DNA of 64,000 nucleotides. Origin: Xanthomonas chitinilytica (GTDB lineage: Bacteria > Pseudomonadota > Gammaproteobacteria > Xanthomonadales > Xanthomonadaceae). Below are positions 47,025 through 58,742 of the stretch, piece by piece. The position numbers and the translations under genes are program-made. The DNA is taken from contig NZ_JAPCHY010000010.1 in assembly GCF_026107455.2 (NCBI RefSeq), positions 1 through 64,000 on the forward strand, written 5' to 3'. Every line of letters starts with the position of its first letter. Positions within the stretch are counted from its first letter, which is position 1. A model generated the notes under the pieces. The model made no database searches. It saw only the letters and a program-made list of their open reading frames with translations, and was not told where the DNA came from.

Positions 47025-50000
47025 GTGGTTTCTAGCTGGATCCTGCTGCTGGTGTCGATCGGCTACGCTGCGCTGCTGTTCGGCGTGGCGTGGTGGGGCG
47101 ACCGTCGCCCGATGTACCCGGACCGGCCATGGCTGCGCCCGGCGGTCTACAGCCTGGCATTGGCGGTGTACTGCTCGTCGTGGACGTTCTACGGCGCGGT
47201 CGGCACCGCGGTGCGCCATGGCGTGGGCTACCTGCCGATCTATCTCGGGCCGATCCTGCTGCTGCTGTTCGGTTGGCGCATCATCGAGCGGCTGGCGCTG
47301 ATCGCGCGCAGCGAGAACGTGGTGTCGATCGCCGACTTCATCTCCTCGCGCTACGGCCGTTCGCGGCGGCTGGCGGCGCTGGTGGCGCTGATCGCGCTGA
47401 TCGGGGTGATTCCCTACCTGGCGCTGCAGTACAAGGCGGTGGCGATGAGCCTGCAGGTGCTGGCCGGCGACTCCAGCGCCGGCAGCGGCTTCTTCACCGA
47501 CCCGGCGCTGTACGTGGCGCTGCTGATGGCGCTGTTCGCCACCCTGTTCGGCACCCGCCAGGTGGATGCCACCGAGCACCACCACGGCATGATGCTGGCG
47601 ATCGCGCTGGAATCGATGATCAAGCTGGTGGCGATGGTGGCGGTGGGCCTGTTCGCCTACCTGTGGCTGAGCGACCGCACCGCGGCGGTCGGCGAGTCGG
47701 TGCGCACGCTGTTCCAGCACACCCCGCCGGTGGGGCTGGTGTCGCAGACCCTGCTCAGTTTCCTCGCCATCATCTGCCTGCCGCGCCAGTTCCACGTGGC
47801 GGTGGTCGAGTGCGGCGACGTCGGCGACGTGCGCCGCGCGCGCTGGCTGTTCGGCGGCTACCTGGTGATCATCTCGGCGATGGTGCTGCCGATCGCCACC
47901 GCCGGCGTCACCCTGTTCGGCGCCAGCGGGCTGGTGGCCGACGACGCCATGGTGCTGGCGCTGCCGCTGGCCGAAGGCCGCACCGCGCTGGCGCTGGTGG
48001 CCTACATCGGCGGCTTCTCCGCCGCCACCGGCATGGTCATCGTGTCCTCCATCGCGCTGGCGACGATGATCAGCAACGACCTGGTGATGCCGGTGCTGCT
48101 GCGCCGCTCCGGCGACCACCAGGAAGCGGCCGACGTCGCCTCGCGGGTGCTGTGGATCCGCCGCCTGGCGATCCTGCTGCTGGCGCTGGCCGCCTACGGC
48201 TACTACCGCAGCAGCAGCAACGACAGCTCGCTGGCGTCGTACGGGCTGATGGCGTTCGCGGCGGTGGCGCAGTTCGCGCCAGGGCTGATCGGCGGCCTGT
48301 ACTGGCGCGGCGCCAGCCGCCGCGGGGTCGAGGCCGGCATGGTGCTCGGCTTCGCGGTGTGGGTATACACGCTGCTGCTGCCGACCCTGACCCAGGGTGG
48401 CTGGATCGATTCGGGCTGGTTGCGCAACGGTCCGTTCGGCCTCTCCTGGCTGCGGCCGCAGCAGCTGTTCGGCTTGACCGGCTGGGATCCGCTGACCCAC
48501 GGCACGTTCTGGTCGCTGCTGGTCAACGCCTTCACGATGATGGTGGTGTCGGCGCGCTGGCGGCCCGGCGTGGCCGAGCGCCTGCGCGCGGCGCCGTTCC
48601 TGGAGCCCTACGCGCAGCGCCCGGTGGTGGCCGGCGGCTGGCCCGGGCACGTGCAGGTCGGCGACCTGCTGGCGCTGGCGGTGCGCGTGGTCGGCGAGCG
48701 CCATGCCCGCCGCGCCTTCCAGGAACAGGCGCAGCTGCTCGAACGCGAGCTGCAGTCCTCGGCCGCGGCCGACCGCCTGTGGGTGCAGTTCACCGAGCGC
48801 CTGCTGGCCGCCTCGATCGGCGCGGCCTCGGCGCGGCTGCTGCTGACCAGCCTGCTGCGCGGCTCGGGCATGGACCTGGGCGAAGTGGTGGCGGTGCTGG
48901 ACGAGGCCGGGCAGGAACTGCGCTTCAACCGCGAGATCCTGTCGACCACGCTGGAGAACATCAGCGCCGGGGTCAGCGTGGTCGATCCGGACATGCGCCT
49001 GACCGCCTGGAACCGCCGCTACCAGCAGATGTTCGACTATCCCGACGGCATGCTCTACGTCGGCCGGCCGGTGGCCGACCTGATCCGCTACAACGCCGAG
49101 CGCGGCGAGCTGGGCGAGGGCGACATCGAGGTGCAGATCGCCCGCCGCATCCGCTACATGCGCGCCGGCTCGCCGCACGTGTTCGAGCGCACCCGCGCCG
49201 ACGGCAAGGTGATCGAGCTGCGTGGACAGGCGCTGCCGGGCGGCGGCTACGTCACCAGCTACAACGACATCACCGACTACAAGCGTGCCGAGAAGGCGCT
49301 GCTGGAGGCCAACGAGACCCTCGAACAGCGCGTGGCCGAGCGCTCGCACGCGGCCGAGGCCGCGCAGCAGTCCAAGACCCGCTTCCTGGCCGCGATCAGC
49401 CACGACGTGCTGCAGCCGCTCAACGCCGCGCGGCTGTTCGCCTCGGCGCTGCGCGACAGCCAGCACGACAACGAGGAGCAGCGCCACCTGGCCGAGCGCG
49501 TCGACGCCTCGCTGCGCGCGGCCGAGGAACTGCTCGACGGCCTGCTCGACGTGTCGCGGCTCGACGCCGGCGGCCTGCATCCGACCCTGGAGGATTTCGA
49601 CGCCAGCGTGCTGATGCACGAGCTGGCCGCGCAGTACACCCCGGTGGCCGCCGGCCGCGGCCTGCGCCTGCACGTGTTCGCGCGCCAGGCCTGGGTACGC
49701 AGCGACCGCCGGCTGCTGCGCCGGGTGCTGCAGAACTTCATGGCCAACGCGCTGCGCTACACCCGCGCCGGCCGCATCGTGCTGGCGCTGCGGGTCCGCG
49801 GCGAGCAGGTGGAACTGCAGGTGTGGGACACCGGCCCGGGCATTCCCGAACACCACATGCGGCAGATCTTCGACGAGTTCCACCGCTACCAGCAGCCGTT
49901 CGACTGGGGCGAGCAGGGCCTGGGCCTGGGCCTGTCGATCTGCCAGCGCATCTCGCGCCTGCTCGGCCACGGCCTCAATGCGCGCAGCATCGTCGGCCGC

Positions 50001-50477
50001 GGCAGCATGTTCTCGATCAGCCTGCCGAAGGTGGCGCCGCTGCCGAGCCGGCCGGTGGCCGCACGGTCGCCGGCGCTGTCCAGCGGCGATTCGCTGGCCG
50101 GGCTGCGGGTGCTGTGCGTGGACAACGACCAGGAGATCCTCGACGGCATGCGCGCGCTGCTCGGCCGCTGGCAGGTGCAGGTGATCGCCGCCAGCACCGT
50201 GGACATGGCGCTGCAGAAACTGGTCGAACAGCCGGACGTGATGCTGGTGGATTACCACCTGCACGATCGCCTGGACGGCCTGGATGCGCTGGTGGCGCTG
50301 CGCGAGGCGGCGGGCCGGCCGCTGCCCGGCGCGCTGCTCACCGCCGACGGCCGCGACGAACTGAAGCGGCTGGCGCGCGAGCGCGGCTACCGGGTGCTGA
50401 CCAAGCCGGTCAAGCCGGCCTCGCTGCGCGCCTTCCTGACTGCGTTCCACGACCCGTTGAAGGGGCGGGACGCATGA
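47025..50477 (+). CDS. Hybrid sensor kinase with N-terminal solute:sodium symporter domain (CrbS/MxtR type)
   Basis: 1150-residue inner-membrane kinase. Residues about 1-500 are an SSSF/PutP-like transporter (SSWTFYGAVGTAVRHGVGYL; VVSIADFISSRYGRS; LPRQFHVAVVE; GGFSAATGMVIVSSIALATM). A PAS domain near 640-760 (ENISAGVSVVDPDMRLTAWN) is followed by the kinase core, with H793 in FLAAISHDVLQPLNAARLF and the ATP-binding GQ.GLGLGLSIC block. A receiver with Asp1076 (VMLVDYHLHD) closes the protein. This architecture is that of CrbS/MxtR, which with CrbR/ErdR controls acetyl-CoA synthetase. Both partners lie at 55.9-58.6 kb. Start is GTG. Confidence 0.9.
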   Translation: MVSSWILLLVSIGYAALLFGVAWWGDRRPMYPDRPWLRPAVYSLALAVYCSSWTFYGAVGTAVRHGVGYLPIYLGPILLLLFGWRIIERLALIARSENVVSIADFISSRYGRSRRLAALVALIALIGVIPYLALQYKAVAMSLQVLAGDSSAGSGFFTDPALYVALLMALFATLFGTRQVDATEHHHGMMLAIALESMIKLVAMVAVGLFAYLWLSDRTAAVGESVRTLFQHTPPVGLVSQTLLSFLAIICLPRQFHVAVVECGDVGDVRRARWLFGGYLVIISAMVLPIATAGVTLFGASGLVADDAMVLALPLAEGRTALALVAYIGGFSAATGMVIVSSIALATMISNDLVMPVLLRRSGDHQEAADVASRVLWIRRLAILLLALAAYGYYRSSSNDSSLASYGLMAFAAVAQFAPGLIGGLYWRGASRRGVEAGMVLGFAVWVYTLLLPTLTQGGWIDSGWLRNGPFGLSWLRPQQLFGLTGWDPLTHGTFWSLLVNAFTMMVVSARWRPGVAERLRAAPFLEPYAQRPVVAGGWPGHVQVGDLLALAVRVVGERHARRAFQEQAQLLERELQSSAAADRLWVQFTERLLAASIGAASARLLLTSLLRGSGMDLGEVVAVLDEAGQELRFNREILSTTLENISAGVSVVDPDMRLTAWNRRYQQMFDYPDGMLYVGRPVADLIRYNAERGELGEGDIEVQIARRIRYMRAGSPHVFERTRADGKVIELRGQALPGGGYVTSYNDITDYKRAEKALLEANETLEQRVAERSHAAEAAQQSKTRFLAAISHDVLQPLNAARLFASALRDSQHDNEEQRHLAERVDASLRAAEELLDGLLDVSRLDAGGLHPTLEDFDASVLMHELAAQYTPVAAGRGLRLHVFARQAWVRSDRRLLRRVLQNFMANALRYTRAGRIVLALRVRGEQVELQVWDTGPGIPEHHMRQIFDEFHRYQQPFDWGEQGLGLGLSICQRISRLLGHGLNARSIVGRGSMFSISLPKVAPLPSRPVAARSPALSSGDSLAGLRVLCVDNDQEILDGMRALLGRWQVQVIAASTVDMALQKLVEQPDVMLVDYHLHDRLDGLDALVALREAAGRPLPGALLTADGRDELKRLARERGYRVLTKPVKPASLRAFLTAFHDPLKGRDA

Positions 50478-50487
50478 TTCGATATCC

Positions 50488-50567
50488 GTAGAGCCGAGCT
50501 TGCTCGGCTGGGCTTTCCCGGCAATGCCCCAGCCGAGCAAGCTCCAGCCGAGCAAGCTCGGCTCTAC
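50488..50567. repeat. GTAG-type REP pair with partial extra arm
   Basis: Forward unit 50488-50510 (GTAGAGCCGAGCTTGCTCGG), then an aborted inverted half (50530-50543) and a complete inverted unit (50545-50567). It lies between the kinase gene and the truncated mntP copy. Confidence 0.85.
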
Positions 50568-50592
50568 AGGTCCCGGATTCCGGATCGCGGTT

Positions 50593-51069
50593 CTACGCGA
50601 CCGGGTTCAGGTGTTCGTACAGGATGGTGCTGCCGACCAGGATCAGGATCACCCCGCCGACGATCTCGGCACGCTTGCCCACCAGCGCGCCCAGCATACT
50701 TCCGAGCATGATGCCGACGGTGACCATGACCAGCGTGCACAGGCCGATCACCGCCGCGATCACGCCGATGTGCACGTCGAGGAAGGCCAGGCTCACGCCC
50801 ACCGCCATCGCGTCGATGCTGGTGGCGAAACCGGTGGTCGCCAGTGCCAGCAGGCCATGGCGCGCCGGGGAATCGTCTTCGGCATCGTCGGGCCTGAGCC
50901 CGGCGACGATCATGTGGGTGCCGAGCGCGCACAGCAGGCCGAAGGCGATCCAGTGGTCGAAGGCCTCGACGTAGCTGGAGGCGGCGCGGCCCAGCAACCA
51001 GCCGATCACCGGGGTGACGCCTTCGATGACGCCGAAGACCAGGCCGGCGCGCAGCGCATCGGGCAGCCG
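50593..51069 (-). pseudogene. Truncated mntP copy (N-terminus missing)
   Basis: C-terminal portion of a manganese exporter gene. Positions 50608-51069 match 54810-55271 in the intact copy at every base except two (99.6%), with no indels. The homology stops at 51069, where the reading frame joins foreign sequence. Residues 1-31 are missing, including the first membrane helix and its [12 protein letters not shown] motif, as are the start codon and riboswitch. The C-terminal tail differs (NPVA versus QAAT). The remnant could only be expressed as a fusion and is probably non-functional. Confidence 0.9.
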
Positions 51070-51074
51070 CGGGG

Positions 51075-51389
51075 GAGATCCTCGACAGCATGCGCGCTGC
51101 TCGGCCGCTGGCAGGTGCAGGTGATCGCCGCCAGCACCGTGGACATGGCGCTGCGGAAGCTGTCCGAGCGGCCGGACGTGATGCTGGTGGACTTCCACCT
51201 GCACGACCGCATGGACGGCCTGGACGCGCTGGTGGCGCTGCGCGAGGCGGCCGGCCGCTGCCCGGCGCGCTGCTCACCGCCGATGGCCGCGACGAACTGA
51301 AGCGGCAGGCGCGCGAGCGCGGCTACCGGGTGCTGACCAAGCCGGTCAAGCCGGCCTCGCTGCGCGCCTTCCTGACTGCGGTGCGGTAG
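51075..51389 (+). pseudogene. Duplicated, frameshifted receiver-domain fragment of the CrbS-like kinase
   Basis: Second copy of the last third of the kinase gene, matching 50133 to about 50445. By eye it has about 14 substitutions over about 312 bp (near 95% identity). A two-base deletion lies near 51098 and a four-base deletion near 51250. The two deletions restore frame relative to each other but break the reading between them. The phosphoacceptor region is LVDFHLHD instead of LVDYHLHD. It starts exactly where the truncated mntP stops, sharing GGAG at the junction, and ends in its own stop (51387-51389). Confidence 0.85.
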
Positions 51390-51559
51390 CCGCCGTGCTT
51401 GTCGCAGGAGTGGGTTCAGGTCGAGGTTACGAGGGTGTTGGCAACGGGTGCCATGCTTGTGGCGGCAGGTTGGGGATTTGCATTCACCTACGCCTGTTCC
51501 ACATGCGACTTGGCTGAAGAGGCGTAGCCCCGATCTGCGGGACTCAACGAACGGCCGGC

Positions 51560-54520
51560 TCAACGCAGGTCGTCGGCCTCGATCAGGCTGGCCTGTGCCG
51601 ACTCGTTTGCGGCGAGGCGCTCGGCCTGGCGCTCGATCGCGCGCTCGAACACCTGGCGAACCGCGCGCGCGTTGCCGAAGTGCCCGTCGCGGTTGCGGTG
51701 CAGCACCACCATCAGTTCGGCGGCGGCGTCCCGCGCTGCGTCGGTCAGCACGAAGCCGGCGTCCTCGAAGAACCTGAGCAGGATTCCCGCCAGTTCCTCG
51801 GGGCCGTAGTCGTCGAACTCCACCATGCGGGTGAAGCGCGAGGCCAGCCCGGGGTTGGAGGCGATGAAACCCCGCATCTGCGTGGTGTAGCCGGCGACCA
51901 CCACGCACAGCCGCTCGCGATGATCCTCCATCGCCTTGAGCAGGGTGTCGATGGCCTCCTGGCCGAAATCCTGCCCGCCGCCCTGCGACAGGGCATAGGC
52001 CTCATCGACGAACAGCACGCCGTCGAGCGCCTCGCGGACCACCTCCTGTGTCTTGAGCGCGGTCTGGCCGACGTGGCCGGCGACCAGGCCGCTGCGATCT
52101 ACTTCCACCACATGCCCCTTGCGCAACAATCCTAGAGCGGCATAGATCTCACCGATCAGCCGGGCCACGGTGGTCTTGCCGGTACCTGGGTTGCCGCTGA
52201 ATACCAAGTGCAGCGACACCGGCTGCGCCCTGCCGCCCTCGCTGAGGCGCCGCTGGTTGGCCCTGGTCAGGCTGACCAGCTTGCGCACTTCGGACTTCAC
52301 CCCTTCCAGCCCGATCATCTGCTCCAGCCGGCGCATCGTCCCGTCGAGGTCGATGGCCACCGCCGCGGATGCGCCGCCGGGAATGTCTTCCTCCAGCAGT
52401 TCGGCGGCGTCGGCATCGTCCTGCCCGGCCAGGCGCTCGGCTTGCTTCTCTAGGATCTCCTCGAACAGCCGTCGGATCGCGCGCGCGTTGCCGAAGTTGC
52501 GGTCGCGGGTGCGGTGCATCTCGTTCACCACCCGCGTGATCTTCTCGCGCGCGCCGGGGGTCGCCCTGAAATGGTGCGTCTGCAATTGCCGGTCGAGGAT
52601 CGCCAGCAGGGCGGCAGGATCGTAGTCGTCGAATTCCACGTAGCGGGTGAAGCGTGATTCCAGGCCCGGGTTGGAGGCCACGAAGCGGCGCATCTGCGCG
52701 GTGTAGCCGGCCACGATCACCGAGAAGTGGTCGCGCCGATCCTCCATTGCCTTGAGCAGGGTGTCGATGGCCTCCTGGCCGAAGCTGTCCTCGCCCTCGG
52801 ACAGAGTGTAGGCCTCGTCGATGAACAGGATTCCACCCTGCGCGCGTTCCACCGCCTCCTGGGTTTGCGGCGCGGTTTGGCCGACGTAGCCGGCAACCAG
52901 TTGGCCGCGGTCAACCTCGACCAAGTGGCCCTTGTCGAGCAGGCCGAGTTGGCGGTAGATCCGGCCGACCAGCCGCGCCACGGTGGTTTTGCCGGTGCCG
53001 GGGTTGCCGGTGAATACCATGTGCAAGGACACCGGCGGCACCGGCAGCCCCTGTGCGCGGCGTCGCTCCTGCACTTTCACCAGGTTCACCAGTTTGCGGA
53101 TCTCGGCCTTGACTCCGTCCAGGCCGATCAGGGCGTCGAGTTCGGCCAGCGCGTCGCCGTCGTCGGCCGGTGACGGTACCGTCGACACGGCGGCGCCCGT
53201 CTGGATCCGCGCCAGTACCTGACCGCTGGCCACGCTGTCGCCTTCCTCGAACGCCAGCGACTCCAGCACTCCATCGGCCGGGGAGGGCACCTCCAGCACG
53301 ACCTTGTCGGTTTCCAGATCGACCAGCACCTCGCCCGAGCGAACCGCATCGCCGGCACGTTTGTGCCAGCTGGCGAGCACGCACTGGTCAATGCCGTCCG
53401 GCAGGGGCGGGATCCGCACCTCGTGCAGCGCCGAGCGTTGCACGCCGGCCACCTGAACCACCCGGCCGGTATTCCCTGCCTCTACCTGCACTTTGCCGAA
53501 CACCTTGATCGCGCCATCCGGGTGGCAGTCGATCAGCCTGGCCGACGCATCGGAGTCGCACAGCACGTCGTTGGGCCGGTTGTCGCGGAAGGTGCATCCG
53601 GTGAGCACGATCGAGCCGCCATCCTGGGTCTCGACCGCATTGTCGTCGCAGTCGGCGAAGCTGCAGTCACCGGCTGCGACACGCGACCCGTCCACCACGT
53701 ACAGGCCCGACGATGGCGTGCCATCGACGGTGCAGCGGTGCAGTTCACCGTGCGTCTGCTCGCCGAAGTGCATGGCCGGGCAATTATCCCCGCCACAGGC
53801 GGAGAACCGGCAATCCTCGGCCTGCAGGGTGGCGCCGGCACTGACCATGAGCGCATTGCTTGTGGTCTCGTGGATCGTGGTCGAGCGCATCGACAGGTGG
53901 CTGCCAGCCCCCTGTACCTGCACCGCCCCATCGACGCAGGCGGTGATGTCGCTGTCGGCCAGAGTGCACGCGATGCCCTCGTCGACCAGCAGCGCGGCTT
54001 TGACGGCCTTGAACCGGCACTTGCCGATGCCTGCCGTGGTCCCTTCCGAGACCGCCACCGCCGGCAACCGAACCTGTTCGAATACGCAGTTGTCCACCGC
54101 CAGCGGCGTCTCGCGTGCGAGGATGCCGTTGCCGTTGAGTTGCCAGAACCGGCAGGCGCGGATCGCCAGCCCGCTTGCCCGCTTGGCGTACACCCCGGTG
54201 CCGTCGCCCGTCAGCACGCACTGCTCCAGGTTCAGCCCGGCCTGCGGCATCACGCTGATGATCGCTCCGTCCGCCCCGGGTGGCATGGTCACAGTGAGAT
54301 TGCGCAGTATTGCCGGAGCGGCGATGGTCAGCCGGCTGATGACGAAGGTGTCGTTGGAGGACGATGCGGCGCGCAGAACCACTGCCTTGTCGATCCGGCC
54401 AGCAGGATGGGCGTGTCGGCCCGGGGGCAACACGATCTCGTCCCCTGGTTGAGCTTTTGCCAGCGCGCTGGACAGGCTGAGTCCGCCGAAAAATCCCGTC
54501 TTGACCTCGATCACAGCCAT
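51560..54520 (-). CDS. Parallel beta-helix / lipoyl-type domain / tandem CbxX-CfqX AAA+ fusion protein
   Basis: 986-residue cytoplasmic-looking protein (no signal peptide). Residues about 20-345 are right-handed beta-helix repeats ([55 protein letters not shown]). Residues about 366-440 resemble the lipoyl domain of 2-oxoacid dehydrogenase E2 ([20 protein letters not shown]) with the lipoylation motif ETDKV, K406. Two CbxX/CfqX-type AAA+ modules follow, with Walker A lysines K511 and K782 ([13 protein letters not shown] in both) and Walker B ILFIDEAY and [11 protein letters not shown] 54520 is chosen because GGGGGAGG lies about 10 bases upstream. No E1, E3 or lipoate gene is nearby. Function unknown; an AAA+ remodeller of a lipoylated or bound partner is inference. 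The gene lies between duplicated segments and may have been acquired with them. Confidence 0.85.
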   Translation of the reverse strand: MAVIEVKTGFFGGLSLSSALAKAQPGDEIVLPPGRHAHPAGRIDKAVVLRAASSSNDTFVISRLTIAAPAILRNLTVTMPPGADGAIISVMPQAGLNLEQCVLTGDGTGVYAKRASGLAIRACRFWQLNGNGILARETPLAVDNCVFEQVRLPAVAVSEGTTAGIGKCRFKAVKAALLVDEGIACTLADSDITACVDGAVQVQGAGSHLSMRSTTIHETTSNALMVSAGATLQAEDCRFSACGGDNCPAMHFGEQTHGELHRCTVDGTPSSGLYVVDGSRVAAGDCSFADCDDNAVETQDGGSIVLTGCTFRDNRPNDVLCDSDASARLIDCHPDGAIKVFGKVQVEAGNTGRVVQVAGVQRSALHEVRIPPLPDGIDQCVLASWHKRAGDAVRSGEVLVDLETDKVVLEVPSPADGVLESLAFEEGDSVASGQVLARIQTGAAVSTVPSPADDGDALAELDALIGLDGVKAEIRKLVNLVKVQERRRAQGLPVPPVSLHMVFTGNPGTGKTTVARLVGRIYRQLGLLDKGHLVEVDRGQLVAGYVGQTAPQTQEAVERAQGGILFIDEAYTLSEGEDSFGQEAIDTLLKAMEDRRDHFSVIVAGYTAQMRRFVASNPGLESRFTRYVEFDDYDPAALLAILDRQLQTHHFRATPGAREKITRVVNEMHRTRDRNFGNARAIRRLFEEILEKQAERLAGQDDADAAELLEEDIPGGASAAVAIDLDGTMRRLEQMIGLEGVKSEVRKLVSLTRANQRRLSEGGRAQPVSLHLVFSGNPGTGKTTVARLIGEIYAALGLLRKGHVVEVDRSGLVAGHVGQTALKTQEVVREALDGVLFVDEAYALSQGGGQDFGQEAIDTLLKAMEDHRERLCVVVAGYTTQMRGFIASNPGLASRFTRMVEFDDYGPEELAGILLRFFEDAGFVLTDAARDAAAELMVVLHRNRDGHFGNARAVRQVFERAIERQAERLAANESAQASLIEADDLR

Positions 54521-54794
54521 ACGCGAGCGCCTCCCCCTAGGCATGGTGCCCGTCGTTGTGGACGACGGGAAAGGCCATGACGTTATCACAACGGTTGCGG
54601 TGCAGACTTCGTGAGGCCGGTCATATCTCCGGCCATTTCCAGCAAACTGTTCGGATCTTCATTGAATAGCCATGATGAGGGCGGCCGCCAGCGGAGCAGG
54701 CTCCGCTATCGTGGAAGCTGACAGGGGATGTCTGCCATGCCGGTTGAGGTAGGTCGGAGCCATATCCCCGGCACTTGCTTCGGGCCGTGAGGCG

Positions 54795-55364
54795 TTATGT
54801 CGCAGCTTGCAGGTGTTCGTACAGGATGGTGCTGCCGACCAGGATCAGGATCACCCCGCCGACGATCTCGGCACGCTTGCCCACCAGCGCGCCCAGCATG
54901 CGTCCGAGCATGATGCCGACGGTGACCATGACCAGCGTGCACAGGCCGATCACCGCCGCGATCACGCCGATGTGCACGTCGAGGAAGGCCAGGCTCACGC
55001 CCACCGCCATCGCGTCGATGCTGGTGGCGAAACCGGTGGTCGCCAGTGCCAGCAGGCCATGGCGCGCCGGGGAATCGTCTTCGGCATCGTCGGGCCTGAG
55101 CCCGGCGACGATCATGTGGGTGCCGAGCGCGCACAGCAGGCCGAAGGCGATCCAGTGGTCGAAGGCCTCGACGTAGCTGGAGGCGGCGCGGCCCAGCAAC
55201 CAGCCGATCACCGGGGTGACGCCTTCGATGACGCCGAAGACCAGGCCGGCGCGCAGCGCATCGGGCAGCCGGGGAGTGCGCATCGCCGCGCCCTTGCCGA
55301 TCGCCGCGGCGAAGGCATCGGTGGACATGGCGAAACCGATCAACAGGATGGAAAGCAGGGACAT
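54795..55364 (-). CDS. mntP: Manganese exporter MntP
   Basis: 189-residue inner-membrane Mn2+ efflux pump with six hydrophobic segments. [12 protein letters not shown] in the first helix and [14 protein letters not shown] in the fourth carry the conserved acidic metal-binding motifs. [18 protein letters not shown] and the final [18 protein letters not shown] are typical. The start is ATG 55364-55362. A yybP-ykoY-like riboswitch lies upstream. The 3' 462 bp are duplicated at 50608-51069. Confidence 0.95.
   Translation of the reverse strand: MSLLSILLIGFAMSTDAFAAAIGKGAAMRTPRLPDALRAGLVFGVIEGVTPVIGWLLGRAASSYVEAFDHWIAFGLLCALGTHMIVAGLRPDDAEDDSPARHGLLALATTGFATSIDAMAVGVSLAFLDVHIGVIAAVIGLCTLVMVTVGIMLGRMLGALVGKRAEIVGGVILILVGSTILYEHLQAAT
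54810..55271. repeat. Right copy of the 462-bp mntP direct repeat
   Basis: Differs from 50608-51069 by two bases (CATGCGTCC versus CATACTTCC), constant offset of 4202 bp, same orientation. Together the copies flank the receiver fragment and the AAA+ fusion gene. Confidence 0.92.
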
Positions 55365-55434
55365 CGCAGGCAGTACAGGTCGAGCGGATGCGGACAGCAC
55401 GCGCACGCGCCCAACCTGTCGTTGCGCACGCGTG

Positions 55435-55545
55435 CCGCTGGTCTCGCCAACCGGTCTGGCTGCCCACGCCACGGCGCACTGGCCGAGCATGTTGACGTGG
55501 GCGCTTCCTGGAGCAGGAAGCAGGCTACTCCCCAAGGGGACGCGC
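55435..55545 (-). promoter_or_regulatory. yybP-ykoY-type Mn2+ riboswitch ahead of mntP
   Basis: On the minus strand the leader reads GGGGAGTAGCCTGC (55520-55533), then ACGTCAACATGCTCGG, then GTTGGCGAGACC (55441-55452). These are the conserved pieces of the manganese-sensing yybP-ykoY motif (GGGGAGUAGC; GUCAACAU.CUCGG; GGCGAGACC) in correct order, and mntP is a classic target. Expression should rise when Mn2+ is high. The exact P1 boundaries were not folded. Confidence 0.8.
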
Positions 55546-55565
55546 ATGATACGCCGCGAAATGCG

Positions 55566-55925
55566 GCGATTGCGCTTTTTTAGCGCACGTGCAGGCCCAG
55601 CTTCGATTCATAGCGCTGGCTATGCCGCAGTGTTCGCGGGCATGCTCGCGGACGTTTCGCCGCATCCGCGCGAAGGTGCGGTGGCGGTCCGTCGGACGGC
55701 GATCGTCGATGGTTCTGTTGTGTGGCCAAGCGCTCGGCCTGTGGCGCGGATGTCGGCCGGAACGCGGCGCCGCGTCGGTCGCCTGGCCTGGACGGCGAGG
55801 ACGTGCATCGTCGCGGCACAGCGGGGGCGGTGCATGTCGGCAGCATCGCCCGGTCCGGCAACGGCCGGCGGCAGGGAAGCGTGCCGCTCGCACCGACGCC
55901 ATGGCCGCGCCGGTGCAGGAGCGGC
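55566..55925. other. 360-bp gap upstream of mntP, nothing recognised
   Basis: Lies between the crbR-like gene's 3' end and the mntP leader. AAAAAAGCGC (minus strand, 55571-55580) is probably part of the mntP promoter region. Open frames in it lack credible starts or homology that I recognise. Confidence 0.4.
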
Positions 55926-56609
55926 TCAGTCCTCTTCCGGCGGCAGCACGATGGCGTCCTCGTCGATTGCCAGCTTGCCGGCCATCAACACCGCCTGGGT
56001 GCGGTTGGTGACGCCGAGCTTGCGCAGGATCGCGGTGACGTGGGCCTTGATGGTGGCTTCGGAGACGCCTAGGTCGTAGGCGATCTGCTTGTTGAGGCTG
56101 CCCAGGCCGAGCATCTGCAGCACCCGGAACTGCTGCGGGGTCAGTTCGCGCAGGCGCTGGCCGATCTCGCGCTCCTCGTCGCCGGTGGGCGGCACGGTGT
56201 GGGCCTCCGGCGGCGCCCAGCGCTCGCCGTCGAGCACGGTGCCCAGCGCCTGGCCGATGGTGTCCGAATCGGCCGACTTGGGGATGAAGCCGAACGCGCC
56301 GTGGTCCAGCGCGCGGCGCATCACCGTGGCTTCCTCGCGCGCGGAGACCACCACCACCGGCAGCTGCGGGTGCAGCGCGCGCATGTGCACCAGCGCGTTG
56401 AAGCCCTGCGCGCCGGGCATGTTGAGGTCCATCAGCACCAGGTCGGCGTCGTTGTGCTGGTCGGCCAGCGCGTACAGCGCCTCGACGCTGTCGGCTTCGT
56501 ACAGCTGCACGCCGGGGATCACCCGCTGCACCGCGCCGCGCAGGGCCTCGCGGAACAGGGGGTGGTCGTCGGCAATCAGGAGGGTAGGCATGGGGGCAGT
56601 CTGGTACAT
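55926..56609 (-). CDS. NarL/LuxR-type response regulator (CrbR/ErdR type)
   Basis: 227-residue regulator. The receiver has LLIADDHPLFREAL, phosphoacceptor D61 in LVLMDLNMPG, Ser in VVVVSAREE and Lys in FGFIPKSADS. The LuxR-type helix-turn-helix is ELTPQQFRVLQMLGLGSLNK and YDLGVSEATIKAHVTAILRK. It lies 84 bp downstream of acs on the same strand. With the CrbS-like kinase at 47 kb it matches the acetate-switch pair that activates acs in Vibrio and Pseudomonas. The start may instead be at 56591 (MPTLLIADD). Confidence 0.88.
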   Translation of the reverse strand: MYQTAPMPTLLIADDHPLFREALRGAVQRVIPGVQLYEADSVEALYALADQHNDADLVLMDLNMPGAQGFNALVHMRALHPQLPVVVVSAREEATVMRRALDHGAFGFIPKSADSDTIGQALGTVLDGERWAPPEAHTVPPTGDEEREIGQRLRELTPQQFRVLQMLGLGSLNKQIAYDLGVSEATIKAHVTAILRKLGVTNRTQAVLMAGKLAIDEDAIVLPPEED

Positions 56610-56693
56610 GGATGGAAAAACCGGAACAGGGGAACACGCCAGGTGGCGGCCGCGGACCCTCCCTCCGCGCGCCGCCGCCTGCCGGCAGTGCCG

Positions 56694-58637
<1,944 letters not shown>

Positions 58638-58742
58638 GGCACCCTCACCTTGCACTTGGACATTTATGTGCGGCCGCAGCATGCCGCGCGGCCAGACCAC
58701 TCCAGTTTGCCGCATCCGCCGCGGGCGGAGGCGCGGCCGGGC

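Noticed and set aside
53396..53430. Start of the lipoyl-type segment considered as a separate E2 gene fragment or gene boundary
   Set aside because: The reading frame is continuous from the beta-helix through the lipoyl segment into the AAA+ modules, without a stop or internal start signal.
55580..55861. 93-codon minus-strand ORF upstream of mntP
   Set aside because: No recognisable product, and it lies in a gap with arginine-rich, shadow-like translation.
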